This document shows, one piece after another, positions 1 through 10,815 of a stretch of 64,000 nt of DNA. Position 1 is the stretch's first letter. Every line of letters starts with the position of its first letter. The notes under the pieces are model-generated. The model was given only the letters and a program-made list of their open reading frames with translations, was not told where the DNA came from and did not search any database. The DNA comes from Neckera pumila (lineage: Eukaryota > Streptophyta > Bryopsida > Hypnales > Neckeraceae): contig OZ018410.1 of NCBI GenBank assembly GCA_963969595.1, positions 44,373,413 to 44,437,412 on the forward strand, written 5' to 3'. The position numbers were made by a program, and so were the translations under genes.

Positions 1-987
1 CTAATCTTCTTTTCTCCTTGATATTGTTGTTGCAGAGATCTAGCTCCTGCAACTTCTGCTAACTTACAACATACGTAGAACAAAATTTCTGGAGCTTAGG
101 ATCAATTGCAGACAATAAATGATAGATCGTCAAAAAACAATAAACCTAAAATGCTGTCAACGCTCCTAGCGTTCTCCGTTCCCGACGTTCCCAGTCCGCA
201 CGACGTTCCTTTTAGGGGAGCATAAGCATCTCCTGACGAGGCCCATAAAAAAATTGTTTATGAATTAAAAAATTAAACTTTTTTTTTTGCTTTGCTCTTG
301 AGTCTTGATTGTGACAATGACAATATGGCACATTAGTTTACACTGATTCATTAGGCCATGGCTGCATTCTACAGATGTTAAAGTCCATACCCGATTATCT
401 GCATAACAATTATACTTAGGCCTCATTTAAAGTGGTCTTGCAACATCGACAAGAAAGCTTGTCTAAGTGGCAGCCAAGTCTGCAAGTAGATTATTGTAAA
501 ACCCAACCACCTTAACTAAGGTGAAAACGCCTCCAAAACCTAAGCTTATATCCATTCCTAACAAATAGACTTCCATTGAAAGTATCCACAAAAGTATCAT
601 TAAAACATTCCTTTATTTAATTGTAATTAGTTGATTGTTGATTTTCTAGATTTGGCGGTTTCAACCAAACTATGTGACAGTTTTGAAGGCTTAGAAAGCT
701 TCCATTTTGAAAATTTATAATAATTATAGTAAGTAGCAATACATGCCTTATTTAATTTTCTTTTTGAAAATTCATGATTTTTAAATGTTAATATCACAAA
801 AACATTTTTTCTTGCAAAAAGTGCCTCCAACTATGTTGAATTGCCTATGTTAATGTCTTTAGGTGTTTCTACCTTATTGCCATCAAAGTCGTTATATTCT
901 AGATTTCTTGCGCATGGAGGTTATTCCATCTAATCTTACACTTTCAAATGTAATTGCTATCTGACAACATTCTTGTCACCCTATCCT
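1..987. other. Non-coding flank left of the piggyBac-like element
   Basis: No convincing coding region, RNA gene or terminal repeat was found here. The only open frames are short, AT-rich and lack recognisable motifs. Confidence 0.5.
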
Positions 988-3725
988 TTAACCCTTTAAG
1001 GACTGTGGTCGATTTGGGGGGCAGGCACACAGTTTTCAGTTCGAAAGTGAAGATTAGAAATAACCGAGAAGTATGGGCACATCTCTGAAATCTGACTGTA
1101 CAGATGCTATCTTTCCCCTTTGTGTGTGCGGATGCAGTGAATTTTAGTGCGAGATATGTTGCTCAGAGCAATATTATAATGCATCTAAGTGCTTGTATGT
1201 GCTAACAATGCAAATATACACATTACGTACGTTTTGGAGGCGTATTTCTTTACGCAAGAATTCCTTCTCGCTCTTACAAGTCTACGTGTCTCATCCTTTA
1301 TTGTGATGATGGCAACTTGTGGATCACACAAGAAGGAGAATGCCATGCTGGAGTTCCCAAAAAAACTCAAAACCCCCCAAAAGCCAGCAAGCATGTTCAG
1401 CTGAACCCAAACTAGTTGGAGATGTTGCTGCACACAGATATGATAACGGAAGGAACTAAGCCTTTACAGTGTGACAACCAATGCCAACTCCTAATCCGCG
1501 TGCCTTGCATTACAACATAGCAATAACCTAAACTGTGAATTGACCAAGGAAAAAAATCAATTCACAACTCCTAAGAACTCACACCGTCACCACTGTAGAT
1601 TAAGGGTAATGTTTCTATTGACCACAATGCAATCGAGTCCACTCAAACATTGATCTCAAATAACCATCCTACTTACTTTACTTCCTTGGGATGATAATCA
1701 CAGCACAATGCTACCTCCACCCCAAATCCAAACAGTGAAATTCAAACTACTATGCATCCACAACAAAGCCATTATAAACAGTACAATGTAGAACCATTAC
1801 GGCACATGGACTCAAACTTGCACTTCCAAAATCTTCCAAGAGTATGAGGGAACCTGGCATGTGGAAACACAAACACTTGTTCTGCAAGAGTACAGCTCCA
1901 AAAACACTTGTGGTTAAGGTTTAGGGTGCATGGAAAAAAACATTGGCAAGCAAAGCTGAATTGGCATGGCTAGTGCAGTTATATAAACCTACACCGCTTT
2001 GTCCTTTGGCTGTTCAAAATTCGCAATCCCTTACGCACAAACACCCACCGTAATTGCTCCTAACAACAATTACGTGATTGCAAAGCAGACTACATGATAT
2101 GAAGGTAAGAGATGGAGCAGAAAAAAAATTGGCCATATGAGCAAGGTCACCACCAGTGCCCAACTCCATGTCACGCACTTGCCAAAGACCCTCAAGTTTG
2201 AGTTCTATTTGCAGGCTCCACATTCCATACCCCTTCATCAGTGCACATCTCGACACCTACGACGCAGGAACAGCGACCAAAATTTGTCAACCAAATTCAG
2301 CCACCGCCTCCAATTTACCAGGATCTCCAGGAAAACTACAACCTGAAATGACAAGGACATCATGGACTGCAAGAAAAGCAAGGAGGGCTCATGAGGCACT
2401 TACCAATTAGATTCCCGAAACTGTGTGGCATTGTGCACCTACGAACAAGTGCCACGCAAATGAAAGAACTCAAAGCATTCCACAGTGCACAAACGGACCT
2501 CCTTACACTGCAAACGGACATAGAATGTTTGCTTCTTGCAAGATGCGGCAAACGTGGCATAAGGTGGTCTTATGAGCAATATGAGTCACGACCCCTTCAC
2601 AAGGAGTAAGGCGATTGGTCCGAACAAGCATGTAGCGACGAATTGCCCCTCCAGCACAATAAAGGTGGCCCATCAAATAATAAGCGACTCAGAGTTGAAA
2701 CTCTTTATGGCTGAGTGGTTTCTCCCCCAACTGCTTTGACATCTCCTTGTGAATGGTAAAGGCATTCCCCATACATAAGTCCAGGCAAAAAAAAAAATGT
2801 GGTGCTACCATTTCTTTGTACCAATTTGTGTGCTGTAGTATGACTTATTCTGATCACCAACATCAACCCCACCCATCTTCTAAGAGTACAAGCTTTGGAT
2901 GGGGAATGTTGGAACTTCAATCATGCGTTGCCCGAAGACACGACTAGTGGTGATTCCTCCACACACCATGGGGTCTACTGCAATCTTGTCAATGGATTGC
3001 TGCCATTTTTTTCATCCTTATGCACTTTGGTGTGCAATGTCCCGCGTGGTTGGTCATGTATGATGCCTAAACTTGTAGGAAAGCCTTTTTGCTGCTTAAG
3101 TGCAGTTCCAACGGCGTAGAAGCCACAAGCCAACAAGTCATAAAAGAAGAAAGGGGAGGTAAAAAAGTTGTCACAACTGACGGTATACCACTGATCTTCA
3201 AGTCCCCTAGTCAGACGAGTGACCACTTGCCCTGCCATGCCAATTGAAGCTCCAAATGGTCCTGACTCGGGCTGTGCATTGCCCTTTCCAACATAGATCT
3301 CCAATCTATATATGTAGCTTGTGACAGAACATGCCATAGCCCAAATTTTGATGCCTTGGGTGATAGGTTTTGTAGGTTGTGAGCGTTTATTTATCCACCC
3401 TTGGTAAATAAGCGAGCACAACCAGGCTCTAGTTTTCATGTGGATTTTTGTACAATCTACAGGTGCCTAATGCCAATCCATTGTGCCTTCCAAGTAATGG
3501 ATCTTTTTTCTATATTCCTAACATCCACAATGTACACAAAAACCAAAGAATTGCACTACTTGGCGATTTCTATTCTAACTTTCTCAATCAAAAGAAGTCA
3601 CGGTGGTTTTCAATTCGAAATAGTTATAATCTAAATTTAACTATCTTTAGCGACAGAAATTTTCATGCCATTTCTAAAAACATAAAACTCGACTCTAGCC
3701 CCTTCTCCTAGCAAAAGTTATAGGC

Positions 3726-4226
3726 GGATGAAGTTTAGCCCTTCCGGGGCTATTTAAACTTCATCCATGATTTAGGAGATGCTTCCCAATTCAATTATCA
3801 TTGAAAATTGAACCCTAGTTTTAGGTGGATAGGGCCTACCTAAATCCTAAGTTTTGACATGGATACACGATTTTAGGTTGATATCATCCGTTTCTTGACC
3901 CACACTTCATCCTTCAATATTTCCTAGGATTTGTGGTCTTTATAGAAGTTCAAACCACTTTAGGGTTATCCAAGGGTCCTGCTTTGACTTCCTAATCCTA
4001 ACTTCTTCCTTTGATTGAGTTAAAACAACCTAATTCTTTCTATCCGTGTTCCTTGAGGTTTTGATGGAGCTCTGGTCAATTACTATTTTTAGTAACTTTA
4101 GGGTTGTTCCTTTAAGAGGCTACCTTAAGCTTTCCAAGATGTTAATTTTCTTGAAAATTCACTTATTCTATTAAAAGTTATTGATGGATGAAGTTTGATC
4201 GCTAATCGGTGTTCAAAACTTCATCC
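3726..4226. repeat. Pair of GGATGAAGTTT hairpins
   Basis: Two related short palindromes lie 460 bp apart. At 3726-3766, GGATGAAGTTTA pairs with TAAACTTCATCC around a GC-rich loop. At 4186-4226, GGATGAAGTTTGA is followed by TCAAAACTTCATCC. Both are preceded by AAAAGTTAT, so they are copies of one roughly 50-bp unit. Confidence 0.6.
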
Positions 4227-4267
4227 GTTGATTACTCCTAATCCTAATTTGATAACTAAATTTTAAT

Positions 4268-4303
4268 TTCACTTTTGAGACCTAGTTCACTTTTGAGACC
4301 TAG
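4268..4303. repeat. Two-copy tandem repeat of 18 bp
   Basis: The unit TTCACTTTTGAGACCTAG occurs twice without a gap. Confidence 0.8.
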
Positions 4304-5735
4304 TTCACTTCCACTTAACACTTCCTAATTTAATTCCTATTGAATATCTTCTAATCACTTTTCACCCAAATTTTGTCTTAAATTTCATCCCTCCATTTTT
4401 CACTCGTTTTAACTCCAAATCCTAAATGCAAGATGGTTTTGGAAAGCCCTAGTCTTAACCTACAAGTTTTAAGGATAAAATTGAAAAAGGACCTAGTCTT
4501 GATGCTCCAAACCAATCTTGAAATTTGGCTAAATGTTTAAAAGGTTAAATCTAAACAATTAAAAAGAAGAAGAAGAGTTTAGTGAATCACCTCAAATTGA
4601 GCTTCATCTGCCATATTATAGAATATCTCTTCCAAATACTCCCGATCCACCATCTTCAAATGTGATTTTGGATTTTTGCTCACCCCTTAATGATAGGTGT
4701 TTAATACAAATATTCTAGTTTTTTCCTACTTCTTTTCTTTTTACTTCTACTTCATCTTTTTTTTAGTACTATTCTACTTAAATTATTAAATATTCCAAAG
4801 GTTAACTAGTTTTAGAATAAATAATTGAAGTCAACTTCTAAACAATAATTGACTCTTCAACTCCTATTCTATCTTGGTTAATTATTATTCTATCCAAAGT
4901 TTTAATGGTCCGAAATGTTTTTCCCCTAATCCTATCCTCTTCTAATTTCCCTTCAAACTCCCAAATTGTCACTTCATCTTTTTCAATTTGCAATGTGAGT
5001 TTGAGAATCCTAAAGTTTGAAGAGGTTGAGAGTTTGTGAGAGTTCTAAATGGTATTCTATCCTTCTTTCTAATTGAGTTTGTGGAAGTAAAGTGTTGTGA
5101 GTGAACTTCTAAGTTTTCTATTCGATTTCTCTATTCCCTTGGCATACTAGTTTTTGATTTCCCTTTGGAGTTTATTTCTAGTTGTTTTTTCTTTAGTTTA
5201 TCAAAGAAAGAATAAACACCAAGACCAACCAACCCAAGCAGGCAGTAACCAGAGCAGCAATCAGCCAGTCGGTCAAGCAGGCAGTACCAGCAGTAGTCCG
5301 CCACTCAAACCCCTCCTCTCCAATACCCGTTGGCTTCTCCGATATCCGTCACTCCTCTTGATACCCGACTCTCCGGTCTTTTACCTGGGCTTGGCAGTTC
5401 GGGCTTGAGCTAGGCAGTTCAGGCCAGTCGGCTTGGCAATTCAGGCTTGCCAGTTTGCCTGGCTCAAACTTCTCTTGGAATGGTTTTTTATTTATTTTAT
5501 TTTATCTTTTAATATATCAACATTGGACTCTTAAAGGATCTAAATTTGAGACAAATACAAAGGCATGATTTCACCGTTGTGGAGTTGGGGTGTCTTTTGG
5601 AATTTTATGTCTACACTTATTGGCGCATTTCGTCACTCGGACTTTTTGAAACTAAATTTCATATTCCAAAACGAATGTTTTGGAAATTAAACTTGGGGAA
5701 AGCACCATTTCTTCATTTTTGGGGAATTTTTGGAA

Positions 5736-5820
5736 TAAGCAAAGTCAAAGCTTTGCCGTGTTTTGAGAAATCTCTAAATTTCTAAACAACTCAAACTAAG
5801 CAAAGTCAAAGCTTTGCCGT
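5736..5820. repeat. Direct repeat pair, 24 bp
   Basis: The sequence beginning TAAGCAAAGTCAAAGCTTTG and ending CCGT occurs at 5736-5759 and 5797-5820. It contains a CAAAGCTTTG palindrome. Confidence 0.8.
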
Positions 5821-8800
5821 ATTTGGAAAACTACTAATACCAAGAACCAAACTACACAAAGGAGGTTTGTTAGTACAACTCTACAATGACTAAAGACAAG
5901 CACAAATTAACATGGGGTGAGTACGAATGTTTAGTAATTGCTAAAACTCAAACACACGTTAGTAAAGATGGATCAGAACACAACTTTCTCAAAGGAAACA
6001 CTAGAGGGCCCTCCTAAGCGGCATAGCCAAAGTATGGAGGGGGTTCTTCTAGGATTAGTACAAAGGTTAGTAAACAAACTTCAAAATTCTATAACAAAAG
6101 GCCAAGTTAGTATTTTAGTCAAAAATTCAAAAACAAAGACAAACTTTGAAGGGACTCCAATGTCCTTCAAAAAGAGCTTCAAAATGAGCAATAAAGGAGC
6201 TCAAAATGCTCCAAAAACACACGTTTACAACTTTTGGCTTAAAAATGGACCAATGTGTTTTGAAAGCCAAAATAATGGCCTAAGGGGTGTTTGTGAGAGA
6301 AAAGTGAGCTCGTTATATACATCTTCAAGGGCGCTCACCCCCCTCTCTTTTCCTACTAGTAAACTCATCTCTTGAGACTTTTGTCCTAATTTTTAAATTT
6401 TTGACTTTCTACGGTGGACCAAACTTCTAACTTTTGGAGAACAACTCCTTATTACAAATGGATTGCGCCATTGGCTTTAGAAGGCCATTTTTACTTCAAA
6501 GGTCCTTCTACCCCCTAATTTGAAGTCAAAAATGCAATAGTACTTAGTTCTAACTGAACACTAAAAAGGGGTAAAAACTCAATTTTTGGAGTTTGACTTT
6601 TCTAAAAAAAGTAACTAGCCTAAGTTCTTTGGAAGGTACAAGGGAGTAAAAAAATACCCAAATTTGACCACATTCCAATTTTGTATGCTCCCGGGACACC
6701 GGTCAACTCCACTGGTTTCTTTAAATTTGGCAATTGTTGGGGAATCTCACTGGTTGGGGCACCTCTGGCTATCAGAATTTCTTGAAACTTGTTGGAGCAT
6801 CTTTTTAGCATCAAATGAGCTAGTCTAATTTTTAGTGAGATTTTACTGCAACCTGGATAATTTACAAGAGTTCCCATTGAAGGTTTTGGCAATTGATCAT
6901 GCGGAACGGCATCTTCTGTAAGTCAGAAAATTTTGAATCTTTTTATGAAATCTCTCATGAAATTCCACAAAAGATGTGCAAGTTCATATTCTTACTTTGT
7001 ACAAAGGTCATAGGAGAATCAGATCTTGTCTTCTCCTTTTTAAACCGGTAACTAGGGAATCTTTTGCAAAGGGGGGAATCTTGGCAAATTGATTTTGCCG
7101 TTGGTCCCCAAACATGATTTCTACCCAAGAAGCACATACTGCATCCCTAGATTCCTCCCAGGTGTCCGTCTTGAGATTGTAACTTCTGTAAGCCTAATAA
7201 TTGGGGGTTTTGCTATTTCGTCGATAGAATGGGGAAAGTGAAACCTATTGTTGGGAATGAACACATGACCTCAATGGTATTCTCTCAAACCAATTCTAGA
7301 CCTAAGATATCACATACACCGTAGTTTGGATGATTCTAACGCTATCTACTACAAACCCGTCTAATCCCATGAAATCCCGATTTATACCTATTTACAAATG
7401 GGAATCGAGTTTAGTTGAGGGCAACTTACTGATAAGGGACCAAATGCTATATTGGCACGTGACATACCTATTTTGATCTTACACTCTTTGGGGGGCTTTT
7501 TGTAACTAAAAGTACATTCAAACTTAAAAGGAACAAAAAAAGAAAATATTGAATCTTGGGTGATGAATCGGGACCTCATACAGGCAAGTATTGTTTGAAT
7601 GAGCAAAAACGTCCGTTGTATGCCACCATGCACTCACCAACTATGACAAAAGGAAAGAAGTTCCAAAACTGTTGGAATCTCCTTTGTACATGCTCAAAAA
7701 TCCAACGACACTTGCTAATTGGGTCATACTGGGGACTGCTTTTGTCGGTGATGAAGTCGGCTTTAGATGTCATGTACAAACAACGCAATGTGTACTCAAA
7801 TTGCCACCTTGACATTGTTGTAGCCACATCTTCACAAAAAAGAGCACCATTGCCTCGGCGCCAATAGTCACGAATGCAGGGCTGATCTCTGACACCCATC
7901 AAGCAACAAATTTCTAAGAATTGGTGGAATTCCTCAAGCATTATGGGCCTTTCTGCTGATTCACCACCCTTGCGTTTCCCTGTTGCCGGGTCCACATAAT
8001 CTGTATAGTTGTTACTTTTTCTTACTATCTTCCACTGCAATGCTTCGTCCCAAAAGAGAAGGAAATATTCAACGGGCTGCAACAAGCGGTCTAATGGAAG
8101 GTGCTCGATGGCGCCAGGGGTCTTTCTTGCAAATAGAAATCAAGGCAGCAAGGACCATGTTCGAGCGTAGTTCGTGTCTGTATAGTTACGTTCAAGGTCG
8201 CATGTCTCCAAGTCTATACCAGGGAATACGGACCTAGTTCACCCAACAGAGCAAGTGGATGGTCTTCTTGAAAATCAAAGGAACTTGCACCACTAGAGAA
8301 GGTACTCGCCTCACTCCCTAAGTCTGACAACGCTGAATTCCAATCATGTGCTGAGTCGCTATTTTCCAGCTCCCACCCTAGCGGACCATGCAATGGCAAT
8401 GGTGTTTGCAAAGAGACATCTTCCATGATCGATTCTGCAATTATCTCTATGCTGAGATGCCATACTTTTGAATGTTGCTGCACGCAAGCAGTGCATGCCA
8501 CAGCCTACACACCCACGTAATCTCCAAAGTCAACCTTCACAAGATCCTGGCCATTTGAGCCTCCTTCATTGCCCACAATTGTACCAATTGCTGATGCTAT
8601 TGGAACAACCAATACTTCTCCTCTCCACTCAAGGTCAAGCAGGAGGACAGTAACCCGAATTCCATCATGGAAATGTGACCTTGTAATTGTCGGCGAGACT
8701 CCACGCGGTGGCAACAATTCTTGAGACTGTTCCCCATCAACGTCGTTGCCTCGGTCGCCCTGGGTGATGCATCCACAACCTTGATGTTGTCGTTGCCTTT

Positions 8801-9312
8801 GCCCTGCTGCCCAACCTTGAGAAGACACTTGCACATCTGTGAGCGCCACAGAATTTGTATCATCATTAGCCGAACTAATGTGGATTGGTGACTTGAACTC
8901 AAAGTATCAAAAAACTTGTTACTATAAACAATGTGAAAATCTTCAACTGTTGCTAAATTCCAATGCTAAAGAGAAGACTATCCAGATAAATGTGAGGAGT
9001 TGTTAGTTGAGAGATTGCAGCAATGTTCAAAAATCTATAGCAAGCCACTTTTTTCAACACTCAAGGCTACACAATCCAATGAGAACAACGTGGTTTTCTT
9101 ATACTCTTGCTGTCTCAAATTTTATTGGCTAAAACTCAAAGCTAACTTGGAATGTATGCACTATGCAAATTTGCAAAATAATTTGTAATAGCTGTTAACC
9201 TAATTCCACTGCTAAAGACATGCAAGTTGCACAGAGTGCATGCTTTGGGACAAATGAGTAACATTACAAAACCTGCAGCAAGCTTGCAAACTAAATTAGC
9301 CTTCCGCATATA

Positions 9313-10587
9313 TTATCGTTTCTTCTTTGGTGCCGTTGTCACCCCACCTTCACTCGCAATCCCCACCGTGCTGTATTCGAGCACAGCAGCACCTCCGACT
9401 TGCGGCGATGGAAGCACCTTCGGCTTCCAGAAATACTTGCGCTTGGACCTCACAGGAAGCATCTGGGCGCCAAATGGAGGCCCCATATTTTCCTTGCCGG
9501 TGACAATGGCCATAAAGGCTACCTAGGGCGATTCGGTTTGGACTTGTGGCCCCTCCATAGTGCAATTAGTCCGCTGTTGCATGCCTTTCTTGTGAACGTT
9601 GCCCTCCCCTCCATTTTGCAAGTCCCTTATCACCATATCACGGAAAGACTGCCTATCGCAGATTGGCATGAAGTTGTTCTGGGAATCCATCCTCGCTACC
9701 TTCTTCACACTTTGGACCCCAGCTAAGGAACTTAGCAGAGTGGCGGTAGAAGAGATATTGTAGTTGTGCGCCCGAGAAGTTTTCCAAATTGTCGTAACCT
9801 TGAGCACCAGCAATAATTGGATGCAAAAGAAGATACCTTTGATCAAATAAACCCAATAGCACCCTGCATTTCTGCAAGCTAAACCTCTGATTGGCAGACC
9901 AATTAGCCAAGACGGCGATCGTATGAGCAAATTTTTGTGGCGGCTGAGGTGGTTGTGACCACAGGTATCCATCTCAAAGTCCACTTGATTGTCTTCCAGC
10001 ACCGGCCGTCCTCTTGTACACATGAAGGAGTGCATTCAATTGTTCCTAATCCTTGCACTAAGCGTAATAAAGACCCCTACAAGCTAACATCGATCGTGGA
10101 TGCCTGGCCATTTGTTCCCTGTCCATGATACCTCCAGACACCTCCACAAGAACTGTGGCTTACTTCTCTAAACCCTCACATCTCGCCATGGAACTCAACA
10201 GTGGACCCCTCTTTGAAAATTGTTGTAGACGTGGTGAAACTACGCTCCCCGCACCTATTGCTGCACAGCAATTTGACGCCAAAATTTAGGACCCTAATCG
10301 GTTCTCGTAGCCTAGTACTCAATTGTGTACTGACCGCTTGCAATTGATTCTTCCATGTCCTTGCTTTAGATGCGCTCGCTGAAGCGCAGAGCTTCACGAC
10401 CACGCCTCACAACTTTGGATCCGCGTTTCCCTGCCCTTGAGAGTAGCGGGAACTTGACACGCAAGCCGTCTTCCAACGGCCACTTACCCATTCCCAAAGC
10501 AAGTTTCCACTGCCCACTAAGTTGTCCTTCGCTCAGTGAAAGCCCTGTCACAATGTACAATGTCCTATATTTTGCCTTTATGGCCAT
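9313..10587 (-). pseudogene. Decayed second coding region upstream of the transposase
   Basis: Several minus-strand frames with protein-like composition follow one another but are broken by stops and frameshifts: 10587-10366, 10403-10176, 10035-9523 and 9513-9313. The last ends in APKKKR, a basic tail that could be a nuclear localisation signal. No family was recognised. The region sits on the same strand as, and upstream of, the transposase. It could be an accessory gene of the piggyBac-like element, captured host sequence, or chance open frames. The reading is weak. Confidence 0.3.
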
Positions 10588-10815
10588 CTTTCCACCATAA
10601 ATGTCATAGTTATTTCTACCCCTGCCTCACTGATTTGCAGATAATTCTCTCATGCCAGCATAGATTGGCTTCATTCAAATTCCTTTGCATTAGGTTGTCC
10701 AATCCTCACATCCGTCCCCTTTGGTACATCACGTGATTTTGAGCAGAAATGTGCCTACCAATTCCAAATTGTGAATTTCAACCACAGAGTGGTCGACCAG
10801 CCCTTAAAGGGTTAA

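Larger units (their letters stand above)
3375..7580. mobile_element. Foreign insertion (~4.2 kb) inside the piggyBac transposase
   Basis: The transposase frame runs up to QYLP at about 7578 and picks up again at TKPI at about 3372, exactly where the family continues without a gap. Both junctions carry AGG on the plus strand (about 3373-3375 and 7580-7582), which may be a 3-bp target duplication or chance microhomology. No terminal inverted repeats or LTRs are evident, and no polymerase or transposase motif was found inside. The interior contains small repeats listed separately. A true intron is unlikely because no AG acceptor sits at the 3' junction. Confidence 0.5.
2439..8849 (-). pseudogene. 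piggyBac (DDE_Tnp_1_7) transposase pseudogene, split and frameshifted
   Basis: Read on the minus strand in order. An N-terminal acidic/variable part (8849-8214) has one in-frame stop at 8505-8507. The core begins at about 8180-7576 (LLQPVEYFLLFWDE, PCIRDYWRRGNG, RWQFEYTLRCLYMTS, NGRFCSFKQYLP). It resumes at about 3372-2975 (TKPITQGIKIWAMACS, VSCDNFFTS, GFYAVGT), then KMGGVDVGDQ near 2870. The C-terminal zinc-binding part follows (CHVC near 2550, LCTVECFEFFH near 2490) and ends at the stop 2439-2441. The piggyBac catalytic triad is Asp-Asp-Asp. The second (CDN) and third (GGVD) are present, but the first lies in VGECMV where the family has an Asp-Glu. There are in-frame stops near 8140 and just before KMGGVD, another after KKW, and a +1 frameshift in the Cys-rich tail. 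This is certainly a pseudogene; the family assignment rests on motif order and is strong. Confidence 0.85.
988..10815 (-). mobile_element. piggyBac-like DNA transposon, degenerate, with TTAA target duplication
   Basis: Both ends are visible. TTAA at 988-991 is followed by CCCTTTAAGG (992-1001). The same sequence in inverted orientation ends at 10811 and is followed by TTAA at 10812-10815. After the 10-bp perfect core the inverted repeats stay similar but gapped, sharing a GGTCGA block. TTAA duplication and CCC-type ends are hallmarks of the piggyBac superfamily, and the interior holds a decayed piggyBac transposase on the minus strand. At 9.8 kb the element is much longer than a typical piggyBac (2-4 kb). 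Part of this is explained by about 4.2 kb of foreign DNA inside the transposase frame, and part by a further region of decayed minus-strand frames at 9313-10587. The transposase is broken, so the copy cannot move on its own. Confidence 0.85.

Noticed and set aside
7240..7275. Minus-strand box B-like sequence (GTGTTCATTCCC)
   Set aside because: No box A at the right distance and no cloverleaf; too weak to call a tRNA or SINE.
3375..7580. Large intron in the piggyBac transposase
   Set aside because: A GT follows the left junction on the minus strand, but there is no AG acceptor at the point where the protein resumes.
9523..10035. 170-codon minus-strand open frame as an intact gene
   Set aside because: Neighbouring frames carry equally protein-like pieces and stops; treated as part of a decayed region.
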